Below are positions 33,589 to 45,033 of a stretch of DNA of 64,000 nt, one piece after another; position 1 is the stretch's first letter; every line of letters starts with the position of its first letter. The translations under genes were made by a program, and so were the position numbers. The stretch covers positions 1,922,001 through 1,986,000 of the forward strand of contig JAHLEZ010000002.1 in NCBI GenBank assembly GCA_020726505.1, written 5' to 3'. The notes beneath the pieces were generated by a model. That model did no database searches, was not told the origin of the DNA, and saw only the letters and a program-made list of their open reading frames with translations. Origin of the DNA: Leptodontidium sp. MPI-SDFR-AT-0119 (lineage: Eukaryota > Ascomycota > Leotiomycetes > Helotiales > Leptodontidiaceae).

Positions 33589-35694
33589 TCAGAAATCCCA
33601 TAATGTGCCAAAAGCATGTAACCCAGCTACATCCCCCGTCAGCAATCCATTCATCAACGAGAAATTCCCCTCGAAAGCGAAATAAACATAGGGGGGAGGG
33701 GGGATGGATGTGATGTAACACATACCAACATGACAACCCTGCATCATCTCATTATTCCCCTTCATATTCGATGTGATGAAAATAACTTCCGCGCCAAAAC
33801 TCCGCCACGTATCTTTCAGCAACTGCATCGTATCCGGCCGTCCGCCTCTCTTCTTCGAGTCCCAGAGGATCATACGTTCTGGCTCGATGTTGTTGTGAAT
33901 TAAACCTGTTATTGTTGGCCCGAATGTTTTTTCTTGGTCGGAGCCGATCCAGATTAGGAACCTGTGAAATTACATTTAGTAATCAGAAGTGAAATGGGAC
34001 AGAGAGAGGGGGGATGGGGAAGGGGGAAGGGGGAGGTACCAGTTCTGGCTCTGGATACAAGTCGAGAGCGCGGCTCCGATGCCTGTTCCTGTACAAATCC
34101 GGATTCCACGTTTAAACATCGCAGATGCATGGCCGACACCAGCTACAAAAAATCAGCACACCACCCTCTCAATTATCGAAAGTTGGTTGAACATACCGAA
34201 CTTCAGCTCCCGAGTCCAAACATGTTTCGGAGGATTCTTAACCAAACTCTCGGTGAAATCGCCCTGTACGCCGCAGATCATATAATGATAAGGGGATTTC
34301 CTCCCCTCGCTTATGATACCAAATGCGTGGTACTCCATGATAGATGTACGGCTGATTCTCCCAAGTAGACCTTGCTGGATCCCGCGCTCGAAACGGAGAA
34401 CGGCGACTTTGGGGGATGGCTGGAGCATTTGTCAGTGATGAGCGCAGTAAGCGGGAGTGGGGACGGACGATTTCAACATCGACAGGTACTTTTCGGAGGG
34501 TGAGCCAGGGGATGAGAACACTTCTGGATGTCAGTCGTGTAATAGAATGTCGAATTGGGGAACGTACAATATTGTCATGAATACCGCGAACCATAGCTCT
34601 TGCACACTCAGTAAAGAGTTCGCGTCGTGTCTCCATCGCCCATGTTTGATATCATATGTGTTTCCGAGAATCACAAAGCACCAGGTGGCCTAGCACATAT
34701 CAGTTTCGAGAACGGGAAATTCAGAGGGGGCTACATACACCAAGACCCAGCCATCCGATGAAGCGGTGATGTCTCTCGAAGACATTGTGGTGGTAGCTAA
34801 TCCAAAAAATAAGCTACTGTGATATTTGGGTGGGGAATTTATACTGACTTGCGAATCCACGGGAAGGCACTCAGGACCGATATGATGACGAGAATATTAG
34901 TAAGTATTCCGGTGGCAATCACGGTCCGGTGTTGCACCGAGCGATGGCGCACAATGTCGACAATCTTATACACCAACCATCTGTTCCCAGTATTAGCATT
35001 GTTCACTGGTAGACAAAGAAATTGACTTACGCGGCTCCAGATAATGCACATCCTGAATGTATTCCTCCAACGTGCTGCAAGATGGATGTCACGGACAACT
35101 TCAGCCATATCGGAGCCCACTGAGGAAATATTATCAGTGCCAGTTTAAGGAAGACTGGGGGAAAGTACTTACGCTTCTGAGACCGTAAATGGCGATGGCA
35201 TACAGGAATCTCAGGAATAATTCGTTGCGCATCAGGACGGCAGTAAGAAGGTTCCCAAGTACCAATGCGCCAGAATGAGTCTCAGCGTACGAAAATCGAC
35301 CAAGTGAAACCATAATGATACCAGCCAGGTTGAGCAGCGTGACAAAGGTGAAGAACTTCCGGTAGGTGTTGAACCATAGTTGACATCGGATCCATCGACT
35401 CTCCCTGGTTGGCTTCCTGGGGGCGACGGAGGTGAGCTTTGGGGGCTTTCCTTCTCCTGGCCATGATAGAGACAGTACTGGTACACTTGAGAAGGGAGTT
35501 GTGCCTTCATGAACTGGCGAGGTCGGCGATAGGGCTGTGTCAATGCGATTCTGCGGCCTCTCATCCGTACTTGGAAGAGGTGGGAGGATAGGCAGGTTGG
35601 GAGTGTCGTCGTACAGACCTTTCTCTGCGTCATCGAAGTCCCGGTTGGGACTGCCAGGTTGGGTAACATTGCCGTGAGGCCATGTTGGAGACAT
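33589..35694 (-). CDS. tmpA: TmpA-like integral membrane FNR-type oxidoreductase, 10 exons, 524 aa
   Basis: Exons: 35694-35173, 35119-35031, 34980-34849, 34796-34739, 34689-34568, 34520-34469, 34419-34197, 34142-34040, 33961-33726, 33626-33589; phases fit throughout (525 codons). The first ~115 residues are disordered and Pro/Ser-rich. Hydrophobic segments follow: FFTFVTLLNLAGIIMVSLG, GALVLGNLLTAVLM with FLRFLYAIAIYG, VIATGILTNILVIISVLSAF, TWCFVILG and LWFAVFMTILFVLIPWL, implying about 5-6 transmembrane helices. The C-terminal third resembles the NAD(P)H-ferredoxin reductase fold: ICTGTGIGAALSTC as the nucleotide loop, NWFLIWIGSD, RPDTMQLLKDTW, and the ending HAFGTLWDF. The closest named protein is Aspergillus nidulans TmpA, a membrane flavoprotein affecting conidiation; orthology is my inference. 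The exon 6 donor is GTCCGT. Confidence 0.75.
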
Positions 35695-37439
35695 GTCAAG
35701 TCCTGGAGGATACCCAACTGGGAAGAGAGAGAAGGCCGTTCGGTGATGTTCGTAAGCGAGAGACGTGTGGACTGCTAGTCCGAGTAGGACTTGGTCATAT
35801 ATAACGACGGTGGAGGGCGATGGTGGTAAGACGCTCTTGGTATGATGTATACAGCAGTCTCAACAAGCCGAGAAAGAAAGAGAGATTTTCTGTGAGTAGT
35901 AGCCCAAATGATAGAGAAGTTGGTTCGGTGGGGCCCATCTCGTCGAAAGTTCCAGCCCAGGACGAGGCCTCCATGATTAAGGCCGATGGCGCAAATAGAG
36001 AGGGATGTGTAGACAAACTTCATGTACCGGTGGGGCCGTCGAGCCTACCAGGGCAGAATAAACATGTCGTCAGAAGCATAGTCGCCGCCGAAATGAACCT
36101 TTTGCTTCCTGCCGTTAGCCTCAGCCAGCGCTGCCCACTATGTAAAATATATGTGCGGCTACGTTCAGGTGACTATCGTCCTGCCGTTTGGGCAAACTTC
36201 CAGTAATCCGCCTATTACCCAGATTAACCCCGGATTCAAGTCTGACTCGGCATGTGACATGTGGGGGCCGGCAGACCGTCTTCACTTTTAGCCAATCTAC
36301 AGAGCCTGAATTATCCCCAGATTACCCCGGATGAGAGGATCGAGAGTCTAACCAAAAAAATTAGGTAGAGTTCTCCACGCTACGAAACATCAAACGGAAA
36401 CGAAAGACCGGGAGCCGCAAATTTACCCGGTTTGACTTGTCATCTACATGCTTCAAACGTCGATCCATCATGGATCAACTAAAATGTTCTGATGGGTTGT
36501 CAGATCAGTAGCGGGCATAAGATCTCGAGCTAGAACTCTGTAGTGCGTTTGGAGTGTATGACGCAGATGAAGTGGATGTAGCAGTTGTGAATCTGAACCA
36601 GGTCCCAGCCTGCTGCCGGCAGCTGGGAATAGAACCGGAATTTACTGGCGGGGAAGATCTGTATCACCAACAACAGTATTTGGGCCGATAAGACACTCTA
36701 TTTCGGAGCTGGACTAGCAGTTCTCAAAAATTATCTGGATGTATGAGCGAGGAATTTACCCCTGAAATAAACGAAGACGATAAATACTAGAGTCATGCCG
36801 GAGGAGAAAACAAACCTCGCTCCAATGCACCAAACTGCATAGGACCCGTGGCTACGAAGGAACAAAATGACACAGATTTCGGAACCGGCTGCCGATGAGA
36901 GGGGGAGACGATGCTTTTTACCATGGTATCAAGACCTTGGACGAGGCGCTCATTGAGATTGGACACCGAGGACTGCAAGTGCGGCACGGCAGAGCTTAAT
37001 ATACGCACAAAAAAACAGCTGAGACTTGCAACTTAGGCGGCTGAGCCGACATGCCTGTTGAAACATTGTAGTTTCGCGCTTCGGTCGGTCGTACCGTTTG
37101 GTTCTTCATGATGGTGGTATGGAATGTGGGACGACTGGTGCCCAGATGGATAATGCAATCTGAATATTTCTTGGCTGGGAGCCCAACTTGCTCAGGCCAC
37201 TGGCCGAAGTGAGATTTGCAATTGGCGACACAGGGCGGTATTCTTGCCGGATTCTCTGATCAGACTTGCGTGGTATTAGGCGACGGCAGATTTACCTGAG
37301 ACTGGAAATGAAGACATAGAGGGCAAGTGGTTTGTACTATACTAGAAAATGCAAGAATTGAGAAAACTGTAAATTCCGAATTGTGCAGTATGGAAACAAA
37401 GGTATCAATTTGGGTAAGTGAAATCGCGAGCAACCTCCT
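35695..37439. other. Intergenic, no gene seen
   Basis: Upstream region of the TmpA-like gene and downstream flank of the orphan coiled-coil gene (both minus). Short ORFs only. Poly-A tracts near 36353-36361 and 37011-37017. Nothing recognisable. Confidence 0.45.
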
Positions 37440-38894
37440 TCAAACCAATTGTCGAACCTTGAGGACATCCTTGAACATGACCTTCCAATAATGCATCACC
37501 AAAACATTCTTTGATATATCAACATATCTCGTCAGTCCTTCCTCATCAAATGGCTGGGTCGCTTGCCGCATGATGCAGACGTCGCCCCAGACTCCAAATT
37601 CGAAGTGTTGGTTTGGCAAAAGATTGTTCTCGGCTTTAGTTTTGAGAATGTAATACACGGCATTGATATCCTGGGCAGCTAGATCGCGGTCGCCGAATAT
37701 GGTCTGAATGACTTCGCGACTCGACCAGCCTTCATTGCCCCAGAAAGACCTCATGTCGGGGAGGCGTCCGAGATTTGCATCTTCCGTTCCCTCGGACTGA
37801 ATATTAATCAATGGAAGACTGATGATTCTAGGTGGTGTGCCATTGGCAGGGATGTGTAGGACTTTGAAGTGGGTCGAGGTGCTTTCAGTGTCGGCGAGAT
37901 CCTGACCTGGAGTAGACTTGTGTCCAGGATGAGATCCAGCTTCGTCATGTTGATCTTCACCTCCCTGATGATATTGCTGAGATAGATGGCGTAGTGTATT
38001 GACAGTCTCTTCGAGCTTATCCTGACTCTTCTTGAAGCGTTCGATTTCTTGCTTCTGATCTTCGAGGTTTTGCGTCTGATCTGCGAAGTTTTGAGTCTGA
38101 TCGTCGAGCTTTCGCTGAAGTATTCCGAGCCTTCTCTCCAGGAGAGGGATAGAGTCTAGCATCTCTTCGTGGCTCAAAGCTTCTGGTCTCTCATCTTCCG
38201 AGAAATTTGACATCGATAGCGAACGCCTTCGTCGTTTGCGAGAAGGCCATGGTGCCATGGCATATAAGGGGTTGGCTAGGCTGTTCGCATCATCGTTCCT
38301 AGCGTGAGCACCTGGCGGAGACGGGACTTGTTCCATGCCAATTCCAGTACTTTCAGGCTCGTAGCTGGGCCTCGGGAGAGGGTTGGGAACGAGTTTGCCT
38401 TGTTCGGTGGGGTGTGGACCGAGGGAAGCTGGCCGTTGGAATCTTTTTGTGCCGTTGCTGGCAGAGGCTCCGGTTCCGAATCCTGGGGCACAACTCTGAG
38501 GTCTGTCAGAGGGGATGATCCCATTGGGGATGTGGTGCGGAGTGACGGATGACGGATTTGGATTTGCATATTGTCCTTGAATGAAGGCTTCTTGCTGCGG
38601 AACAGCCGCTTGCAGTCTTGGTTGATAGGCGGGGTATCCAGTCATAGAGGCTCGCAGATCTTGCGTGCTGCTGGTACGGAAGCTTTCAGGCCCAAGTCCT
38701 GGAGCATTCCCTTGAGCCCGTACCAAGCCGGCGTTTCCAGATACAGTGTATCCTGGAGGAGGGGAGAGCATATGTTGATATTGCCCAGGGTCGAAATTTT
38801 GTTCTTGGGCAAACATTGGTTGTCCCTGCTGATAGGTGGTCACCGATGGCTGGACGTAACCATGTCTACGAAGCCTGAGTTGTTGAGAATCCAC
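37440..38894 (-). CDS. Hypothetical coiled-coil protein, 484 aa
   Basis: Single long ORF with a start shortly before a likely 5' end. I do not recognise a family. Residues 1-210 are Gln/Pro/Gly/Ser-rich and presumably disordered (YQQGQPMFAQEQ, QYQHMLSPPPGYT). A basic patch WPSRKRRRRSLSMS at about 218-231 could be a nuclear localisation signal. Residues ~245-310 form a coiled coil containing three tandem heptads of the type DDQTQNF-ADQTQNL-EDQKQEI. The last ~130 residues look folded (DMRSFWGNEGWSSREVIQTI, FEFGVWGDVCIMRQ, VLVMHYWKVMFKDVL). The nuclear signal plus coiled coil would suit a chromatin or transcription-associated dimer, but that is a guess. The ORF may have an additional upstream exon, since a possible splice site lies just 5' of the ATG. 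Confidence 0.6.
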   Translation of the reverse strand: MDSQQLRLRRHGYVQPSVTTYQQGQPMFAQEQNFDPGQYQHMLSPPPGYTVSGNAGLVRAQGNAPGLGPESFRTSSTQDLRASMTGYPAYQPRLQAAVPQQEAFIQGQYANPNPSSVTPHHIPNGIIPSDRPQSCAPGFGTGASASNGTKRFQRPASLGPHPTEQGKLVPNPLPRPSYEPESTGIGMEQVPSPPGAHARNDDANSLANPLYAMAPWPSRKRRRRSLSMSNFSEDERPEALSHEEMLDSIPLLERRLGILQRKLDDQTQNFADQTQNLEDQKQEIERFKKSQDKLEETVNTLRHLSQQYHQGGEDQHDEAGSHPGHKSTPGQDLADTESTSTHFKVLHIPANGTPPRIISLPLINIQSEGTEDANLGRLPDMRSFWGNEGWSSREVIQTIFGDRDLAAQDINAVYYILKTKAENNLLPNQHFEFGVWGDVCIMRQATQPFDEEGLTRYVDISKNVLVMHYWKVMFKDVLKVRQLV

Positions 38895-39143
38895 TGAAGG
38901 ACAGAATGGAAAGAATTAGCACGGAGAAGTTGATGGAAAAGCGGCAAACCTCATGAGAAGCACCAGAGATTATATGGATCTGGAACGTTGGTTCCCCAGT
39001 CGAAGTAGCCAATGGCTAGCTGCATCTTGGCTTCTGACTTTATTTGAGGTGCTCATGCATCGTAAAAATAACAGTCTATAGGACTTCATGAAACAAGCGA
39101 GGTATAACACCATCTTCTCATCTGGGCGCTTGTGAGGGGTGCA

Positions 39144-39845
39144 TCATTGGCTACACGAGCGGCATGTGTGAATGCGGTGCATCCTCGTTGAGGTAAACAT
39201 GCCAAGGTATGCACCAAGAACTGGGTTAACCAACCACATCAAGCTCGTTATCCTGGAACCAGACTCTCGGGACGCAAAGTCGTGCTTTATTGGATATATC
39301 CGTGTTCTAGAATAACAATAGATAAGGAGGGGTCTTGGAAAGATTGCCAACGCGGGGTACTTCCCCTCATTAGATCCTTGAGAGAATGTTGGAAGAGTGC
39401 GCTCAATTTCTTTGGGCATTGCTGATGCCATTACCAAACTTCCTCCGGCTGACTTGATAACCAGACATCTCATGGGCCAGATTCCCTCCGAGGTGTAATT
39501 CTGTACGAATGAGCGCGGTCTGATAAGCAGTGTTCCTCGTAGATATCGCTCTATCCCTCCTGCTCCTGCTCCTGTTGAGAGCTGCTGAGGGATGAGATGT
39601 GGTGTGGTACGTTTTAAAAGTGCCTCAATGGTCCGGGTGTTGGATGTCCACCAGGTTGTTGAGTTGAGCAGGTGAGGGATTCGGAATCTGGAATTAACAG
39701 GATTACGATATAGCGTGCGAGCTCTCGCTTTGAATTGTGATGCTGGAGGTTTGATCGGTGATGCTTTTGATGGTTGTGGTTGTGTACTGGAGCAGTGCTG
39801 GTGGTGGTTGGGGTCGGTCTTGGCAGCGACTCGCTTCCAGTCCAA
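39144..39845 (-). CDS. Uncertain hypothetical ORF, 233 aa
   Basis: An open frame of 233 codons. The first 50 residues are His/Gln/Ser-rich low complexity; the remainder (SFVQNYTSEGIWPMRCLVIK, EIERTLPTFSQGSN) has protein-like composition but no domain I recognise. It has no compelling start context and could be chance. It lies between the coiled-coil gene and the MFS permease, on the same strand as both. Confidence 0.3.
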   Translation of the reverse strand: MDWKRVAAKTDPNHHQHCSSTQPQPSKASPIKPPASQFKARARTLYRNPVNSRFRIPHLLNSTTWWTSNTRTIEALLKRTTPHLIPQQLSTGAGAGGIERYLRGTLLIRPRSFVQNYTSEGIWPMRCLVIKSAGGSLVMASAMPKEIERTLPTFSQGSNEGKYPALAIFPRPLLIYCYSRTRIYPIKHDFASRESGSRITSLMWLVNPVLGAYLGMFTSTRMHRIHTCRSCSQ

Positions 39846-39963
39846 TCACGTGACAGAAAACTTCCCATTGAAATTATACCCTCACATTCGAGATCAGCCA
39901 ATTACCTAGCTACCTAGCTATGATATGCATGCCTTTCCTCTGAGTGACTACAGCTGCCCCAGC

Positions 39964-41572
39964 TTACAAAGTATACCTAAAGCCCTCCTGTCCCTCAATA
40001 GCCTTGCCACCCCTATCGACCCGCTTATTCGCCAGATGGAATTTCACCGTCATCAAACACGTAATGACAATCACCAGGCCACTGCTGATCATAGTCGTCA
40101 TTATTCCTGGGTGATATTTAGGCGCGTCTTGGTCCCTGAATACCGTACTCCCTATAATCCCACCGATGCCACCGAAGCCCACAAGCGTAGCAGAGCAGAG
40201 GGCTCGCTTCCACTGCCCGCGGATGTTATTCGCCTGATACGTCAACACGGCGGGGATATTAGCATTACACGCGATCGTAGCGAGGAAGACCCCGAAATAC
40301 CGGACTCCGTTGTTCGTAGCGTATCCGAGGAGTGGAAGGCCGATGAGTCCCAACATAGCGTTGCCGATGATGATGGGTGCGCGGATGTGATACTTGTCTC
40401 CGATGGCTGCGCACACAAACATGACGATTGCGGCTGCTACATAAGGAGGAGCGACGAGGCATTGGGCTTTGGCGATGGAGAAACCCATTCCGAGACGGAG
40501 GATCACGGGGAGGAAGTAGGCGATTGCGTAGGTGTTTATGGTGGTTAGGCCGAAAAGGCATGCGAAGCCCCAGACTTTGGAGTCAAAGGCGTTGCTGAGG
40601 TAGGATTTTAGCGAGAAGGGCTCGAGTACGGCGTCGTGGCGGTCGATCTCGATTCGGGCTACGATGAAGTCGGATTCGGCCTTTGTGAGGAACTTCCAGG
40701 ATGTCGCGGCGTGTTCCGGGAAGTCGACGATGAGGAAGTAGCCGATTATACCGAGGACGCAGGTTAGGAGACCTTCGATCTGAGGCGGTTGTTAGTCTTG
40801 CACTTGGGGTATTGTGGGTTGGGAAAGTGGAACGTACGATGAAGATCCATCTCCAGCCTCCCAGGTCAGCAAGTCCGTTCATTTGCATGATCCCGTAAGC
40901 TAGAATGCCGGAGCATGCAGAAGCCATGCTGCCAATGAGGTAGAAGACTGCATTCCGCTTCTGGAGTTCGTATCGTGTGTACCAAGTTGACAGAAGGTAG
41001 GCACATCCTGGGAAGAAACCGGCTTCGAGGACACCGAGTATGACACGGAGACCAACCATCTGATCCCATTTACTGACGAAGCCAAATCCCTGGTCGAGTT
41101 AGTTAGAGGCGTTGCTGATATATGGAGGCTTGGATTACTCACGATCATGCAGCCTCCCCAGAGTATGACGATGGCTGTCAGGAAGCGGCGAGGCCCCAAC
41201 TTCCGCAGTATCACAGTGGCAGGTGGTTGAAAGAGCACATATGGAATGAAGAATATGAGCACGATCAAGCTGTATTGTTCACCGTGTAGTTTGAGGGCCT
41301 TTGACATGCTGAGAATAACATTAGCGAGGTCCTAAAGAGGAAAGTGGCACAAAGACAAACCCCGCAATGTTTACAGCACCAAGATTGGTCCTGTCCATAA
41401 GACTGCAAGCATACAGAGCACCGAGTGTGGTCACAAGGCGTCGGTCAACCCGGTGGATGATTTTCCTCTGCTGTTCTGGAGTGAATTGTGCAATTCGAGC
41501 ATCGTTTGAGTCTTGTGAGACGGACCGCTCGACCTGCTCGAGTGTAGCCTTCTCCGTATCGGAGGAATTCAT
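39964..41572 (-). CDS. MFS permease, anion:cation symporter (Dal5/allantoate-type) family, 4 exons, 481 aa
   Basis: Exons 41572-41361, 41308-41143, 41089-40838 and 40779-39964, with introns of 52, 53 and 58 nt, giving 482 codons. About 12 transmembrane segments. Family markers: the cytosolic RRVDRRLVTTLGALYACSLMDRTNLGAVNIAG-type opening (seen as VDRRLV and SLMDRTNLGA), FFIPYVLFQPPATVILRKLG, then GLRVILGVLEAGFFPGCAYLLS, the loop-4/TM5 signature of this family, LSTWYTRYELQKRNAVFYLI and YFLPVILRLGMGFS. Members import organic anions such as allantoate, nicotinate, pantothenate or tartrate; the substrate here is not decidable. No catabolic partner gene adjoins it. Confidence 0.85.
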
Positions 41573-43491
41573 GATGGCGATTTGGAACTGGAACTTAGAT
41601 TGTGGAAATTAAACAACAATGCCGTGAAATGGGAGAGCAATGTTTGAAAAGATGGAGAACCAGCAAGGGGGAGAGAGGGTTTAAATATACCTTATGGAAG
41701 GCCGGATGCGGGGAAATATCACTTGCAGGAAGATAACAGATGTTGACCCTACACCCACCCCAGATGCCAATGCTCAACCATGACACTGCATGCCAAGGAT
41801 AGCGGATACCCAAACTCAAGATATCATGGTCACTAGATCTAACGATGAACACCAATTCCATGGGCGACACGAGGCTGAGACTTGGCAGTGTAATGTAACG
41901 AATGGCATTGCTGTAACATAGTAGACTAACCTACAACCAGGAACAGGTCCGATGTTCTGAACACAATTTTTGAGGCCCGCTAGTAATACCGGAGATTTCC
42001 TAGTAGAACGGGAGGAAGGGAGGAATACAGTAAGCGGATTTCACGCCGTCCTGTCCCGATAGATAATGTGGAGGCGGAAAGAGGGGAAGCTGAAGAAGGT
42101 TGGTTGAGGGTGATGGTGTCCCCGACGAATGACCGAGGCGCGGCGCTGCCGGTCTCGAACTCAGACGCCCAGGCGCCAATTCCCCCAGGAAGTTTATTTC
42201 AAGCTCCCGCCCACAAGAGATTGGTGGAAGGGGCCGGGCTTGGTGAGTCTTGAGCGTGTCAAGATTTTGTCTCGGAAAGCTTAACTTGACTCAAGAAACA
42301 GATCTCCTAGGAACACTCCATCTCATCCATCTCCTCGAGCCCCCAGTTCGAATAGCTGGAGCTGAACATCATAATCTGTATAAGTATTCAACGTGGGAGA
42401 CATGGTAGAACAAATCGTACCAGAACGACAGAGCTAGCTGCTTCGGATCTGGGATGCAGCTGTCAGATCTATCTGATGGCTTTGGTCTTGTCTGATAGGT
42501 AGGTCTGGGGGCGAGTGGTTCGAATAACATTGGGCTGAGATTTGACTGGTCGGATAGCCCACTATCGCCACCAGCCGGATTCTGGCGGGTCAAAGTCCCC
42601 TTGTGGAAAGAATTTCGGACACTTGTTGAAATCCCCCTGTTCCAGTCAATCAAGTCCAGTCCAATGGAACGTTGGCGAATACTGGACTCTGGGGAAGTGC
42701 AGCGCCAGGGAGGGTAGGAAGGCATTGGGCGAAGTCGTGTGGAGGTTTGAGGACTTAGCGTTATGCGGGGGGCGGGGTTGAGGGGTGTTCGAGTGGGTGG
42801 GTGGCTGTGGGGATAAGGTATGGATGGGATGGATGGGATGGATGCGCGTTCTCGTTTTGACTTTCTCGACGGGAGTTGAGTTCGGCAAGATTTGTCAACA
42901 ACCAAGCCAAGCTGTCACGTCAAGCCTCCCGAGGTCTTCCTGACAGTGTCAATCTCCCGCCTGTAGAGCTTCGTTCTAGAAAGTAGAAGAGAATGAAAGC
43001 CTCAAAGTCATGACCTACATCGAGGGCTTTGTTTGAGGCTAGAACTGGTAACAATTTGAGAGTAAATTAGAACCAATGCACCCACGGAGAGTATGCCCTG
43101 TTTCGTCAACAAACGAGTCAAGACACCCACCCGACTGGGAGAGATCCTTGACCGAGGTTTCCGTTCGTGGGTTGACCGAAAGTGCCCGAAAGCCAAACAC
43201 AGAAAAGGCTTTGCCAAGTAGAAATAGATCTTGATCCTGCATCCTTGCCGCGTTGGATAGATGGGACCAGTATGATTGATTGATTATTTTAAAATAAATT
43301 TTTTTTTTGTCCGGATCGCCGAGGTATTCTTGATATGGAGCGGGGTATCGTCAATGCAAACGCCACCAAAAAATGCCAATAGTTTCTGAACGCCAAATTG
43401 CAATGCTTGTCCAATTGCAATGCTTGTATTCACATCGTCAGCCCGCCCGTCCTGCTGGTAATCAAAAAGTCGATAAGTAAAGGGACGGATA
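41573..43491. other. Intergenic, no supportable gene
   Basis: About 1.9 kb. The longest ORF (42369-42905, minus) is Pro/Ser/Thr low complexity and overlaps other chance frames. A GGATG-type tandem run lies at about 42823-42843. A direct duplication of CCAATTGCAATGCTTGT-like sequence sits at about 43395-43426. No gene seen. Confidence 0.45.
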
Positions 43492-44785
43492 TCATTCGAT
43501 GATCTCTTTTCCCAACCGTTCTTTCCTCTCCTTCCACTCACGGCGAAGCTCGAACCCTACTTCCACCGCGATAAGGATAATGATAATCCACTCGAGGTGG
43601 ATGCTGTGCTTCTCGCTCATCGTTTGACGAAGAATCGAGGCGATTTCTTGGGCGTAGTCCATCTTCTCGTTCAAAGCCTTGATTCGAACCCCAACATCAA
43701 GAGCTCTCCCTACTTGGTCATAATATCCTTCCAGTCCCAGCTCATGTTTGCTATCCCAAAAGAGATCCGGAAGCGAATCGGTAAGTTCGGAATAATGGTT
43801 GAGTTGAGCTCGCAGTTCCAGCAGTTCGCCGGTCTTCTGCATCATGAATCGTCGATTGAAAGGTAGCTTCGAACCACGAGAGAGAGTCGTTGGTATTGTT
43901 CGAGTGGACTCGAAGTATTTCCCCAGCATTGTTTCCAGTACTGCAAGTTTAGTCGATCGAGCAAGACCCGAAGAGAATGCAATTTTTGCCAGTGTGGTAT
44001 CGACTCGCGAGCTGCTTACTGTTAGCTACAATAACAACTTCGAAAGGTGGATAGCTATACCCTAGATTTTCTCCTAGGGAGCTCGACTTAGTCCCCAAGA
44101 CAATAATATCTCCTTTCACGGTACTATTCTCTCGTTTGGGATCCTCTGCGTATTCCAAATCTTCCAGTTCGACTTGTCCAGTATGTGGAATAACAGCTGC
44201 CGGCAACAGAGTCTTGGTAGCCAGATCCGACACAACATCTTCCGGCAGTGACCATGCAACCACGGATCCAGAAGGAAAGACGAATATATCTCCATTGTTG
44301 ACGCCCCTAGTATGTATTACTTGGTCCATCTCGAATCCAGTCGCGTCTGGGTCAATTGGAAACCCGTGTGATCGCAGGATCCGGGCAACAGCATCCATGT
44401 CGAACTGATCTGCCACTGATATCGCCGTAACCCTATTGCTTCCCTCTCCATCTGCCACCACATCCTGCCGTCGACTGGTACTCTCTGAAGATCTTTGGGC
44501 TTCAACTGCTACTCGACGGAGAGATGTCTTGCCAGCAGGAGATCGCACTGGTTTCCGCTTCTGTGCGGGCGGTAGATTCTCCGACGCCTCATTTGAGGTT
44601 GCTTCCTGTTGGAGCGTAGCATTGGATGAGAAGAAATTTCTTTTTCGAGGAGTTTGACCTGCTGCCGTTGCATGTAGACATCTCAAAGGTTGTGGTCGTA
44701 AATTGCCATTATTAAGAAATTGGCGGACATTGGGAGAACAAAACTGTCTCCCAAAGCTCTGCATATTCCAGGAAAAGAGGATCAA
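43492..44785 (-). CDS. mrx10: DUF155/RMD1-family mitochondrial protein (Mrx10-like), 2 exons, 415 aa
   Basis: Exons 44785-44061 and 44014-43492 with a 46-nt intron (44015-44060), 416 codons. The N-terminus (to about residue 100) is basic and Ser-rich, like a mitochondrial targeting sequence. The DUF155 core follows: AISVADQFDMDAVARILRSHG, DIFVFPSGSVVAWSLPED, KGDIIVLGT, then LAKIAFSSGLARSTKLAVLE, LRAQLNHYSELTDSLPDLFW with DSKHELGLEGYYDQVGRAL, and the C-terminal membrane anchor WIIIILIAVEVGFEL. Yeast has Rmd1, Rmd8 and mitochondrial Mrx10; the presequence points to Mrx10, a mitochondrial-organisation factor attached to the gene-expression machinery. Molecular activity of the family is not established. 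It is divergent from vps41 across 248 bp. Confidence 0.82.
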
Positions 44786-45033
44786 AAGAATCGTAGAGGC
44801 GGTGGAGGAAGTGCGGTTGAAATATACAATTCCATAGTGTTGTGATTAATAAACTTTCCACCATATCTACTGTAATCAATCGGCGTAGCTTGCCTCCGCC
44901 GCACCGCCCTGCCGAGCTTCAAAATGCTCGGCTAAGCTTGAGCTCCAGGGCATGCGGGCCAGGTTGACGTCGACGACCCAATACCCAACGCCCTTGCTCC
45001 CATCACCAGATGTAATCAGAACAGTGCGCCGCC
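44786..45033. promoter_or_regulatory. Bidirectional promoter region (mrx10-like / vps41)
   Basis: Only 248 bp separate the two divergent start codons, so both promoters must share this stretch. I see no clear TATA box; A/T-rich sequence near 44845-44880 is closer to the minus-strand gene and GC-rich sequence near 44885-44975 to vps41. Confidence 0.5.

Noticed and set aside
42130..42190. Second tRNA-like T-loop (GTTCGA) on minus
   Set aside because: Flanking bases do not form a T-stem; no cloverleaf.
42369..42905. 178-codon minus ORF
   Set aside because: Pro/Ser/Thr-rich low complexity over simple repeats, no recognisable domain.
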